Source: an uncultured Clostridia bacterium (lineage in GTDB: Bacteria; Bacillota; Clostridia; TANB77; CAG-508). Taken from it: DNA of 20,799 nt. This document shows, piece after piece, positions 13,327 through 20,344 of this stretch (position 1 is its first letter; each line of letters begins with the position of its first letter). The translations under genes and the position numbers were made by a program. The notes beneath the pieces are model-generated. The model made no database searches. It had not been told where the DNA came from and saw only the letters and a program-made list of their open reading frames with translations. The stretch lies in NCBI GenBank assembly GCA_934179885.1, contig CAKPQY010000002.1:1-20799 (forward strand), read 5' to 3'.

Positions 13327-13449
13327 ATGAAAATTGTCGAAGAAAATAATGAAAAAATATTTACAAAAAATTATGGAAAGGATATAATTAAAAAGAAATA
13401 TAACCCCTCTTATGAAAAAAATTTTTTCACGAAAGAGAGGAGTTGCTAA
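13327..13449 (+). CDS. 40-residue peptide, first of a coupled pair
   Basis: MKIVEENNEKIFTKNYGKDI then IKKKYNPSYEKNFFTKERSC. AGGAG sits ten bases before ATG 13327. Its last A is the first base of the next gene's ATG (TAATG). CCTCTT near its 3' end can pair with the GAGAGG ribosome site of the second gene, so translating this peptide would open that site. Very basic, with no motif. Not recognised; it may be a leader peptide. Confidence 0.5.
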   Translation: MKIVEENNEKIFTKNYGKDIIKKKYNPSYEKNFFTKERSC

Positions 13450-13604
13450 TGAAAGTAACAAAAGATATAATAAGGGATATTGTGTTAGAATTAAGTAAAA
13501 AATATAATAAGAAAGAACAAATGATTCGAATTATGCTTGAAAAATGTTGTGATTTAGGTTACAATATTAAAGAAAGTAAAGAATTAATAGAAATATATTT
13601 TTAA
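13449..13604 (+). CDS. 51-residue protein beside the attachment site, function unknown
   Basis: MKVTKDIIRDIVLELSKKYN, then KKEQMIRIMLEKCCDLGYNI and a final KESKELIEIYF. It looks helical, with a Cys-Cys pair. GAGAGGAG lies seven bases upstream, inside the first peptide's coding sequence. It is the last phage gene before attR. Small basic proteins here can be directionality factors, but integrase normally lies at the other end, so that is only a guess. Not recognised. Confidence 0.55.
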   Translation: MKVTKDIIRDIVLELSKKYNKKEQMIRIMLEKCCDLGYNIKESKELIEIYF

Positions 13605-13612
13605 AAAAATTG

Positions 13613-13676
13613 ACTTGTCCAAAACTAGTCCAATTTCTTTAGAAAAATATAGTATATTATAGAATGGTATAGAATG
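13613..13676 (+). repeat. Short tandem direct repeats next to attR (possible integrase arm sites)
   Basis: ACTTGTCCAA (13613-13622) and ACTAGTCCAA (13624-13633) are 11 bp apart with one mismatch. TATAGAATG occurs twice, at 13658-13666 and 13668-13676, 10 bp apart. Helically phased direct repeats within 150 bp of a tRNA attachment core are typical of arm-type binding sites for tyrosine integrases. Inference from spacing and location. Confidence 0.45.
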
Positions 13677-13750
13677 TTAAAGGCTGGGAAAATGTTATTA
13701 ATAAGCATAGTGTGGGCTATAAGAGAATAAAATAGAAAATGTTATATTTT

Positions 13751-13797
13751 GACTCTGACTCCGACATTCCTGTGTTCGAATCACAGTACCCCAGCCA
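13751..13797 (+). other. attR: 3' part of tRNA-Gln(CUG)
   Basis: The sequence matches the 3' half of a bacterial tRNA-Gln. It holds the anticodon loop CTCTGAC with anticodon CTG (13755-13757), 3' stem TCCGA, variable loop CATTC, T arm CTGTG-TTCGAAT-CACAG (13770-13786), acceptor strand TACCCCA, discriminator G and encoded CCA. The 5' half, which should start TGGGGTA, is missing; upstream sequence is AT-rich phage DNA. This is the signature of an integration site where the phage core restored the tRNA at the other junction. The tRNA reads rightward, so the intact gene should be at the left prophage end, and DNA right of 13797 is host. Confidence 0.85.
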
Positions 13798-13826
13798 GAT
13801 ATTTAAATATGTCTAGGAGGACAAGT

Positions 13827-16049
13827 ATGAAAACAAAAGAAAACGGTGTAACCTTAATAGCATTAGTAACAACAATAATATTATTACTTATTTTAGTCAC
13901 AATAGGAACTACAGTAGGAACTTCAACAATTGATTCAGCAAAATTTACTCAATTTAAAACTGAATTAAAAGTAATGCAAAGTAAAGTAAATGAACTAAAT
14001 CAAAGTAATGAAAAAAATATAGGATTAGATTTAAGCGCAGAACAAAAAAATATACTTAATATAGAAATAATATCAAATGTAATTTATAAAGATACTTCAG
14101 ATAAGGAAAAAGAAAAAATACAAAGTAGTTTTAGATATTGCAATAAAGAATGTATACAAAATGAATTAGGACTAGATAGTATAGAAAGAGATTATTTAAT
14201 AAGTGTTGAGTATAGGTATGTTATTTATCCAAAAGGCTTTGAATATGAAGGAACTACATATTATATGATAGACCAGATTGAAAATGAAATATATAATGTA
14301 CGTTATAATGATAAAAATGAAAAATTTGGTAGTTTTGATGTAAATACTACAAAAGAGGATAATAAGTGGAAAATTGAGATATCAAATATACAATATAATG
14401 GATATGTAGATAAATGGCAAGTTAAATATAAATTAGATGAAAGTTCATATTGGGAAACAAGTAATGATTTGAGCTTTTATGTAAAAGAAGATGGAAAATA
14501 TAATATTAAAGTTGTACATGGTGATGAAATAGATTTAGGTAGTAAAGACGTTTTTGCTTTTGAATATAATAATGGAGTAAATAGTCCAGAATTATTAACT
14601 GGAATGACACCAATAAAATTTACAGAACCAACAGATACTACTGAAGGAACGGTAGAAACAACAACATATACAAATGATGAGTGGTATGATTATACAGCAA
14701 AAAATTGGGCAAATTCACAAACAAAAGATGGAAGTATGTGGGTATGGATACCAAGATATGCATATAAAATAACATATTATACAGATGAAAATAAAAAAAC
14801 AGTAAGTACAAGTAAAACACAATATGGAAGTATAGATGTAAAATTTTTAATAGGAACGACAGATAATTATTATGATGAAAATGGAGAGATTCAAACAGCT
14901 AAAAGACAAAAAACAGTAGACGAAACTATAGATACTACAACAGGATATACAGTGCATCCAGCATTTACAAATGAGAGCAGTATAAATTATGCAAATGGTG
15001 GTTGGAATAAAGAATTAGCAGGAATATGGGTAGCAAAATTTGAAGCAGGATATGCAAGTGGAAATAACAGTGCAAAAGTAGTGGAAAGTGCTGTAAATTA
15101 TACACAAACAACAGCTTATGTTTCATCTGTAGAAAATGATGGAAAAGGAGATACAACTTTAACGGCAAGAAACTGGCTAGATGGAGAATATGAAACATCA
15201 ACTGCAATAAAATATCCAACATTCCAAGGTTTAACATATTCAATGAATTATATAAACCATAATGATGCGTATAATATTTCAAAGAATTTAACAGGGAAAA
15301 ATAATATATATGGATTAAGTTCAAGTAATGCAGATAGCCATTTAATTAAAAATAGTGAATGGGGAGCAGTAGCATACTTAAGCCAAAGCCAATATGGTTT
15401 AAATGGAACAAATATATATATAAATAATGCAAATTTAAATAATAGCACAAAAAGTGTATATGCAGTAACAGGATGCTGTGGAAAAACAGAAAATGCAGAT
15501 CCAATAGAAACAACAATAGGAGCAATAAACGATAGAGCAGCAGACGTATATGTATGGACACAAAAAGAAGGACAAAAGGCAAGTTCAACAGGAACAATAT
15601 ATGGAATATATGATATGTCAGGAGGAACATGGGAAAGAACAGCAGCACTTGTTGCAAATGGTAATGGTAATTTAACAACATATGGTAGTTCATTAATAAA
15701 TGTTGTAACTAAAACTGATGGAGAAAATACAACATATGAAAGTACAGCATATGTAACAGTATATCCAAGTGACGATTCTGGAGTAACAGATTATAATACA
15801 GCTTCTCAAAAGAATTATGAAGCAAATGCAAAAATATATGGAGACGCAATAAGAGAAACATCAACAGAAGGAACAGGTGGCACTTCATGGTATTCAGACT
15901 ACTCTAACTTTACGGGTTACAGTTTTCCGTTCTTCCATTGTGGAGGCTATTTATGGGTTAGAGCCAGTGCTGGTTTGTTCTGTTTCTCTCGTAGTGAAGG
16001 CCTTAGCATTTACTACAATGGGTTCCGCGCCGTGCTTGTTGCCGTTTAA
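13827..16049 (+). CDS. Prepilin-like surface protein with FGE/C-lectin C-terminus, DGR-target-like
   Basis: A 740-residue host protein. ATG 13827 follows AGGAGGA; the frame is open further upstream only because it runs through the tRNA remnant. Residues 5-30 (ENGVTLIALVTTIILLLILV) resemble a type IV prepilin leader and membrane helix, with cleavage likely after Gly7; the usual Glu at +5 is absent. Residues about 30-250 are variable and probably extracellular. The C-terminal half has signs of the formylglycine-generating-enzyme/C-type lectin fold: GIWVAKFEAGYASG, SHLIKNSEWGAVAYLSQS, GIYDMSGGTWE and a final GFRAVL. The last 55 residues are encoded by A-poor DNA like a retroelement variable region. 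It may be a diversified binding protein on the cell surface. Confidence 0.75.
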   Translation: MKTKENGVTLIALVTTIILLLILVTIGTTVGTSTIDSAKFTQFKTELKVMQSKVNELNQSNEKNIGLDLSAEQKNILNIEIISNVIYKDTSDKEKEKIQSSFRYCNKECIQNELGLDSIERDYLISVEYRYVIYPKGFEYEGTTYYMIDQIENEIYNVRYNDKNEKFGSFDVNTTKEDNKWKIEISNIQYNGYVDKWQVKYKLDESSYWETSNDLSFYVKEDGKYNIKVVHGDEIDLGSKDVFAFEYNNGVNSPELLTGMTPIKFTEPTDTTEGTVETTTYTNDEWYDYTAKNWANSQTKDGSMWVWIPRYAYKITYYTDENKKTVSTSKTQYGSIDVKFLIGTTDNYYDENGEIQTAKRQKTVDETIDTTTGYTVHPAFTNESSINYANGGWNKELAGIWVAKFEAGYASGNNSAKVVESAVNYTQTTAYVSSVENDGKGDTTLTARNWLDGEYETSTAIKYPTFQGLTYSMNYINHNDAYNISKNLTGKNNIYGLSSSNADSHLIKNSEWGAVAYLSQSQYGLNGTNIYINNANLNNSTKSVYAVTGCCGKTENADPIETTIGAINDRAADVYVWTQKEGQKASSTGTIYGIYDMSGGTWERTAALVANGNGNLTTYGSSLINVVTKTDGENTTYESTAYVTVYPSDDSGVTDYNTASQKNYEANAKIYGDAIRETSTEGTGGTSWYSDYSNFTGYSFPFFHCGGYLWVRASAGLFCFSRSEGLSIYYNGFRAVLVAV
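15880..16049 (+). other. Candidate DGR variable region at the 3' end of the surface protein gene
   Basis: Composition changes abruptly. Line 15961-16020 has 11 A in 60 bases and 27 G+C; line 15421-15480 of the same gene has 27 A and 17 G+C. The encoded peptide (FHCGGYLWVRASAGLFCFSR, then YYNGFRAVLV) has the aromatic, Gly and Ser-rich form of variable C-type lectin tips and ends with a GC-rich invariant-looking stretch. In DGRs adenines of the template are mutated, which lowers A in the variable region. No reverse transcriptase or template repeat is in the window. Confidence 0.55.
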
Positions 16050-16105
16050 AATATGTCGAATTTTGCGATGAAATCTACATCAAATTATGAAAATTGTATT
16101 TACAA

Positions 16106-16158
16106 AAGCAACTGTATGTGTTTTAAATAGATTATTCTATTTAGCACATTAGTTGCTT
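16106..16158 (+). promoter_or_regulatory. Long imperfect hairpin downstream of the surface protein gene
   Basis: Three nested stems: AAGCAACT (16106-16113) with AGTTGCTT (16151-16158), TGTG (16117-16120) with CACA (16145-16148), and AAATAG (16125-16130) with CTATTT (16137-16142). It lies 57 bases after the stop. No T-run follows directly, so it may be a weak terminator; hairpins just after variable regions also assist retrohoming in known DGRs. Confidence 0.55.
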
Positions 16159-16247
16159 CTTATACTCAATAAAATTTTTATTCAAAAATTAAATCTTAAA
16201 AAATCCAAAAATTAAAATTAAACAAGAATATGAGGTGATGCAAGAGA

Positions 16248-16320
16248 TTTATAGTTAATTATAAAATTTTAGATTAACTATAAAATAAATATTGACAAAA
16301 CAAACAACAAATATTATAAT
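16248..16320 (+). promoter_or_regulatory. Inverted repeat and consensus promoter before the Rpn gene
   Basis: TTTATAGTTAAT (16248-16259) and ATTAACTATAAA (16273-16284) form a perfect 12-bp inverted repeat. TTGACA (16292-16297), 17 bp and TATAAT (16315-16320) follow, a full consensus promoter. Transcription would start near 16327, inside or just after the AAAGGAG ribosome site at 16321-16327, which would leave the mRNA without it. The rest of 16159-16337 is featureless AT-rich DNA. Confidence 0.55.
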
Positions 16321-16337
16321 AAAGGAGATGAAGTAAT

Positions 16338-17374
16338 ATAGAAACATTTACATATAAAGACTATTTAGAATATCAAAAAACATTTGAAAGATTATGGAAA
16401 AAGATAGCCGAAAAAAGCAATGCATGGGAAAAAATATATAAAATAAATACAAATGAAAATGAAGGAGTAGCAGAAGAAAAATGTGAATATCATTTAGGAA
16501 AAGAACACGATAGAGTATTTAGAACATTGCTAGACAACAAAAGTGACGCAGTAAAATTTATAAATAAAGCCTTAAAAATAAAACTAAAAGAAGAAGAAAT
16601 AGAAAAATATAATAGCAGCTTTGTAAGTAAGATATTTCAAAATCAAGAAGCAGATATTGTTTATAAAGAGAAGAATAAAAACATATTCTTTTTAATAGAA
16701 CAACAAACAAAAATAGATTATTCAATGTCATATAGAATTTTAGAATATGAAATGGAAATTATGAAAAGTGCTATAGATGAAAAGAAAATAAAAAACAAAT
16801 CATATAAAATGCCAAAAGTAATTCCAATAGTACTGTATACAGGGAAAAGAAAATGGAATGCCAAAACATTTATAGAAGATAGCCAGGAAAAAATAGAAGG
16901 ATTAGATATAAAGTTAGCAAATTATAAAATTGTAGATGTTAACGATTTTACAGAAGAAGAACTTTTAAAAGAAGACACATTAATATCAAAAGTCATGTTA
17001 CTTGAAAAGGCAAAAAATAGTGAAGAAATGGAAAATTATTTAAAAAAAATAATACCCAAATTAGCAAATCAAGATAAAGAAGTAATGACTAGAATTGTTA
17101 CTATAATTTTATCAGATAAACTAGATAAAGCAAAAATGGAAGAAATTATTAAAGAATTGAAGGGAGAGGATGAAAAGATGTTAGCAGTAATGGAAATGTT
17201 AGAAAAAGAAACACAAAGCCGTTATAATATGGGAAAAAGAGAACGGAATAAAAGAGCGGAGAAAGAAAAAATAAATTTAAAATTGCAAAAGAGATGCTAA
17301 AAGAAAAAATGCCAATTAAGCAAATTTTAAAATTTACTCAATTAACAGAGGAAGAAATTAAAAGCATTAAATAG
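16338..17374 (+). pseudogene. Rpn-type (PD-(D/E)XK) nuclease/transposase gene, decayed
   Basis: Related to the recombination-promoting nuclease family often labelled PD-(D/E)XK transposase. The core is clear: GKEHDRVFRTLLDNKSDAVKFINKAL, then SFVSKIFQNQEADIVYKEKN with catalytic Asp and FFLIEQQTKIDYSMSYRIL with the ExQ...K part of the site. Coding sequence homologous to the family begins right at 16338, where ATA stands where ATG is expected behind AAAGGAG; the first usable start (TTG 16527) would lose the HDRVFR motif. Near the 3' end, one A too few in TTTAAAATTG (about 17274-17283) shifts the frame and gives a stop at 17298-17300. The other frame continues IAKEMLKEKMPIKQILKFTQ to TAG 17372-17374, the normal family ending. 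Confidence 0.75.
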
Positions 17375-17380
17375 TAAAAA

Positions 17381-17421
17381 TATAAATAATAGTACACAAA
17401 GTGTATATGTAGTAACAGGAT
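17381..17421 (+). repeat. 41-bp fragment of a paralogue of the surface protein gene
   Basis: The sequence TATAAATAATAGTACACAAA with its continuation to GTAACAGGAT matches 15434-15474 in the surface protein gene (codons for NNSTKSVYAVTG) in 36 or so of 41 bases without gaps. It starts seven bases after the Rpn stop and ends ten bases before the terminator. It is probably the remnant of a second copy lost by deletion. Confidence 0.7.
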
Positions 17422-17430
17422 AAAGTAAAT

Positions 17431-17465
17431 AAAAAACCTACCTTTATTTTCAGGTAGGTTTTTTT
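17431..17465. terminator. Bidirectional intrinsic terminator
   Basis: AAAAAACCTACCT (17431-17443) pairs with AGGTAGGTTTTTT (17452-17464), a 13-bp stem with A-run before and T-run after, between convergent genes. The stop codon of the truncated transporter lies inside it. Confidence 0.85.
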
Positions 17466-17887
17466 ATATCTATTACCATCCAAACAAATTGTAATAAAAA
17501 CAATATGTTGAGCTCCGTTATAATACAAACTAAAATTAAAAGCCATGAAAATTGAAGCTCACTTCCTAAAATTAAAGTTGAAATAGAATCATAAAATAAT
17601 TTTGTGGCAACAAAAATCATTGAAATTCCAATAAACATTGAAAATATATATTCGGCTTTACCATGACCAAAATTATGGTCATCATCATTTGGAACACTTG
17701 AAATTTTATTACCAATAAAAGTCATTAATGACGCAAAAATATCACCAGCACTATTAAAACTATCTGCAATCATAGCGTGACTTTTAAAAACAAAACCAAC
17801 AATTGCTTTTATAATCAATAAAAATATGTTTCCAATAATTCCAAAAATTCCGGCTCTTTTTGTTAATTTAAATCTTTCTTCATCCAT
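17450..17887 (-). pseudogene. Truncated cation diffusion facilitator (CDF) transporter
   Basis: The minus-strand frame gives 145 residues; full CDF efflux pumps have roughly 300 or more, with six membrane helices and a cytoplasmic metal-binding domain. Present are membrane helices 1-4: about residues 11-33, 37-59 with the metal-site motif SHAMIADSFNSAGD, the loop DDDHNFGHGKAEYI, about 80-100, and SWLLILVCII. Around residue 124 the sequence leaves the family (ELNILFLLQFVWMVIDIKKPT) and the frame runs into the terminator hairpin. Helices 5-6, which carry the other half of the zinc site, are missing, so it should be inactive. Its promoter and the ribosome site GGTGATT look intact. It may code for a stable fragment, but decay is more likely. 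Confidence 0.75.
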
Positions 17888-17926
17888 GGAATCACCTAAT
17901 TCATTTTATTATAAATTTTGAAAAAT

Positions 17927-17985
17927 ATTATAACACATAAAATAAATAAACTCAATTGAATATAGATTTTTTTTGTGATATAATT
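17927..17985. promoter_or_regulatory. Divergent promoters of the CDF remnant and priA
   Basis: Plus strand: TTGAAT (17957-17962), 17 bp, TATAAT (17980-17985) with TGA just before it (extended -10), for priA. Minus strand: TTGAGT (17951-17956), 18 bp, TATAAT (17927-17932) with TGT before it, for the CDF gene. The two -35 boxes abut back to back. Confidence 0.7.
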
Positions 17986-18014
17986 TCAAAAAATAAAATG
18001 GAGAGAATGATTAA

Positions 18015-20252
18015 ATGGTAGCAGAAGTAATTATAAATAGCACAGCAAAAAAATTGAATAGAACATTTGACTACAACATACCAAAAGAACTAGAAGACAT
18101 GGTATTTATAGGAAGTAAAGTTTTGGTGCCATTTGGTAGATTTAAGACTTTAGAAGAAGCACACGTTGTAGGAATAAAGCAAAGTTCAGAGTTTGAGATT
18201 AAAGATATAGCTAAAGTGGAAACTGGGCTAACAGATAAACAAATAGAACTTGCAAATTGGATGGCTAAAAGATATTTTTGTAATGTTTCAGAGTGCATTA
18301 AGTTAATGCAAACACCGGGGACAAGAACTAAAAATGTAAATAATAGAATTCAAGATAAAAAAATAAATGTTGTTTACTTAAAAAAAGATTTTGATGAAAT
18401 TAGCTTTGATATAGAAAGTGCAAAAATTAAATCTGATAAACAAATAAGAATATTAAATTTTATAAAAGATAATGAAGGATGTACTATCCCAGAAATAGAA
18501 GCTTTTACAGACTGCTCAAGAGCTATAGTAAATACTCTTATAAAAAATGAATATTTAGAATTGGTGGAAAAAAATATTGAAAGAAATCCATTAAATAGTA
18601 AAAAAGTAGATAGTACTCAAAATTTAAAATTAACAGATGAACAAGAAAAAGCGTTTAACAAGGTAGCAGAAACAATTGATAATAATAAATATGAACAGTT
18701 TTTATTATATGGTGTTACAGGTTCAGGAAAAACAGAAGTGTATTTGCAATTAATAGATAAAGCTATAAAAGAGAATAAATCAGCTATTGTATTAGTGCCA
18801 GAAATTTCATTAACTCCACAGATGTTAGACAGATTTATATCGAGATTTGGAAAAGAAAAAATTGCGGTTTTACACAGTAAATTATCAATTGGGGAAAGAC
18901 ATGATGAATGGAAAAGAATAAAAGATGGAAAAGCCAAAATCGTAATAGGTGCAAGGTCAGCAATATTTGCACCAGTTCAAAATTTAGGAATTATCATAAT
19001 AGATGAGGAACACGATAGCTCATATAAATCAGAAGCAACTCCAAAGTACAATGCAAAAGAAGTTGCAAAAAAAATTGCAAAAGAGGCAAAAATACCATTA
19101 TTATTAGGAAGTGCAACACCTGATTTAACAACATTTTATAATGCAAAAGAGTGTAATAAAATTACATTATTAGAATTAACTAAAAGAGCGAATAACTCAA
19201 ACTTGCCAAAAGTAGAAATAGTAGATTTGAAACAGGAACTAGCAAATGGAAATAGGTCAATGCTAAGCCATGATTTATATCAAGCTATAGAACAAAATTT
19301 AAAAGATAAATTGCAAACAATACTATTTTTGAACAGAAGAGGATATTCAACATTTATAATGTGCAGGAATTGTGGATATACTGTAAAATGTAAAAACTGC
19401 AATATAAGCATGACATATCATAGTTATGAAAATAAATTAAAATGTCACTATTGTGGATATGAAGAAAAATTGGTAAAAACTTGTCCAGAGTGCGGAAGTG
19501 ATAAAATAAGATATTTTGGAACAGGAACGCAAAAACTAGAACAAGAAATTCACAAACAGTTTCCACAAGCTAAAACAATAAGAATGGATGTAGACACAGT
19601 AACAAAGAAAAATTCACACGAAGAGATTTTAAATAAATTCAAAAATGAAGAAGCAGACATACTAATTGGAACACAAATGGTAGTAAAAGGACATCATTTT
19701 CCAAAGGTAACTTTAGTTGGAGTTATAGCAGCAGACAGTTCACTAAATATAGATGATTACAGAGCAACAGAAAGAACATTTCAAATATTAACACAAGTAG
19801 CAGGAAGAGCAGGAAGAGAAAATCTACCGGGAAAAGTTATAATACAAAGCTATAATCCAGAAAATTTCAGCATTCAAAATGCACAAAAACAAAATTACGA
19901 GGAATTTTATGAAACAGAAATAGCTTTACGAAAACAGTTGAAATATCCACCATTTTGCGATATAATAATAATTGGATTTAATAGCATAAATGAAGAAGAA
20001 ATCAAAAAAGTTTCAAATTTAGCTTATGAAATTGCAACAAAAAATTTGGACAACGAAGAATTTAAAATATTTAAGCCAATGCCATCTCCAATAGATAAAA
20101 TACAAAATAAATTTAGATGGAGAATTATAATAAAAGGCAATATGAACGAAAAAGCAAATGAAACTTTAAATGAATTGCTAAAGACTTTATATGCTAAAGA
20201 TTATAAAAATACAAAAATTACAATAGATGTAAATCCAAATAATATGGTGTGA
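18015..20252 (+). CDS. priA: Primosomal protein N' (PriA), replication restart helicase
   Basis: A 745-residue superfamily 2 helicase that recognises abandoned forks and loads the replicative helicase. The N-terminal DNA-binding domain starts MVAEVIINSTAKKLNRTFDY. Walker A is GVTGSGKT (233-240, Lys239); Walker B is DEEH (330-333). Eight cysteines form the two-zinc module between the helicase lobes: C450, C453, C459, C462, C477, C480, C490, C493. The C-terminal helicase motifs include GTQMVVKGHHFPKVTLVGV and QVAGRAGR. Length is normal. ATG 18015 is seven bases after GGAGAGA and follows an extended -10 promoter. priA next to def is a common arrangement in Firmicutes and marks this part as core chromosome. 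Confidence 0.97.
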   Translation: MVAEVIINSTAKKLNRTFDYNIPKELEDMVFIGSKVLVPFGRFKTLEEAHVVGIKQSSEFEIKDIAKVETGLTDKQIELANWMAKRYFCNVSECIKLMQTPGTRTKNVNNRIQDKKINVVYLKKDFDEISFDIESAKIKSDKQIRILNFIKDNEGCTIPEIEAFTDCSRAIVNTLIKNEYLELVEKNIERNPLNSKKVDSTQNLKLTDEQEKAFNKVAETIDNNKYEQFLLYGVTGSGKTEVYLQLIDKAIKENKSAIVLVPEISLTPQMLDRFISRFGKEKIAVLHSKLSIGERHDEWKRIKDGKAKIVIGARSAIFAPVQNLGIIIIDEEHDSSYKSEATPKYNAKEVAKKIAKEAKIPLLLGSATPDLTTFYNAKECNKITLLELTKRANNSNLPKVEIVDLKQELANGNRSMLSHDLYQAIEQNLKDKLQTILFLNRRGYSTFIMCRNCGYTVKCKNCNISMTYHSYENKLKCHYCGYEEKLVKTCPECGSDKIRYFGTGTQKLEQEIHKQFPQAKTIRMDVDTVTKKNSHEEILNKFKNEEADILIGTQMVVKGHHFPKVTLVGVIAADSSLNIDDYRATERTFQILTQVAGRAGRENLPGKVIIQSYNPENFSIQNAQKQNYEEFYETEIALRKQLKYPPFCDIIIIGFNSINEEEIKKVSNLAYEIATKNLDNEEFKIFKPMPSPIDKIQNKFRWRIIIKGNMNEKANETLNELLKTLYAKDYKNTKITIDVNPNNMV

Positions 20253-20254
20253 TT

Positions 20255-20322
20255 AAGATAGCCGTTCGAGCTTTGCAAGTTACGGATATCTTATACAGAA
20301 TTTATGTAATAAATTCTGTATA
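20255..20322 (+). other. Two hairpins between priA and def
   Basis: First: AAGATA-G-CCGT (20255-20265) pairs with ACGG-A-TATCTT (20282-20292), ten pairs around one G-A mismatch, with a 16-base loop containing CTTTGCAAG. Second: TATACAGAATTTA (20292-20304) pairs perfectly with TAAATTCTGTATA (20310-20322) around TGTAA. Neither has a T-run. They share base 20292, so they compete slightly. They may be mRNA processing or stability elements, or a structured leader for def. Confidence 0.5.
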
Positions 20323-20344
20323 CATATAAATAGGGGGAATAAAA

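Noticed and set aside
13682..13797. GGCTGGG at 13681-13687 with CCCAGCC near 13797 as a complete tRNA carrying an insertion
   Set aside because: The tRNA-Gln acceptor strand TACCCCA requires a 5' TGGGGTA, with G as discriminator. GGCTGGG would pair through the discriminator and CCA, and no D arm is visible between. A split attachment site explains it better.
13749..13826. Upstream extension of the surface protein frame
   Set aside because: This part reads through the tRNA remnant. AGGAGGA directly before ATG 13827 and the prepilin-like start fix the real N-terminus.
14638..15693. Long minus-strand open frames opposite the surface protein gene
   Set aside because: They are Leu/His/Tyr-rich shadows of a biased AT-rich coding strand, without starts or ribosome sites.
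16238..16259. Tiny frame after GAGGTG at about 16232 (MQEIYS)
   Set aside because: Six codons only, ending inside the inverted repeat, with no sign of function; it may be a remnant of an old gene start.
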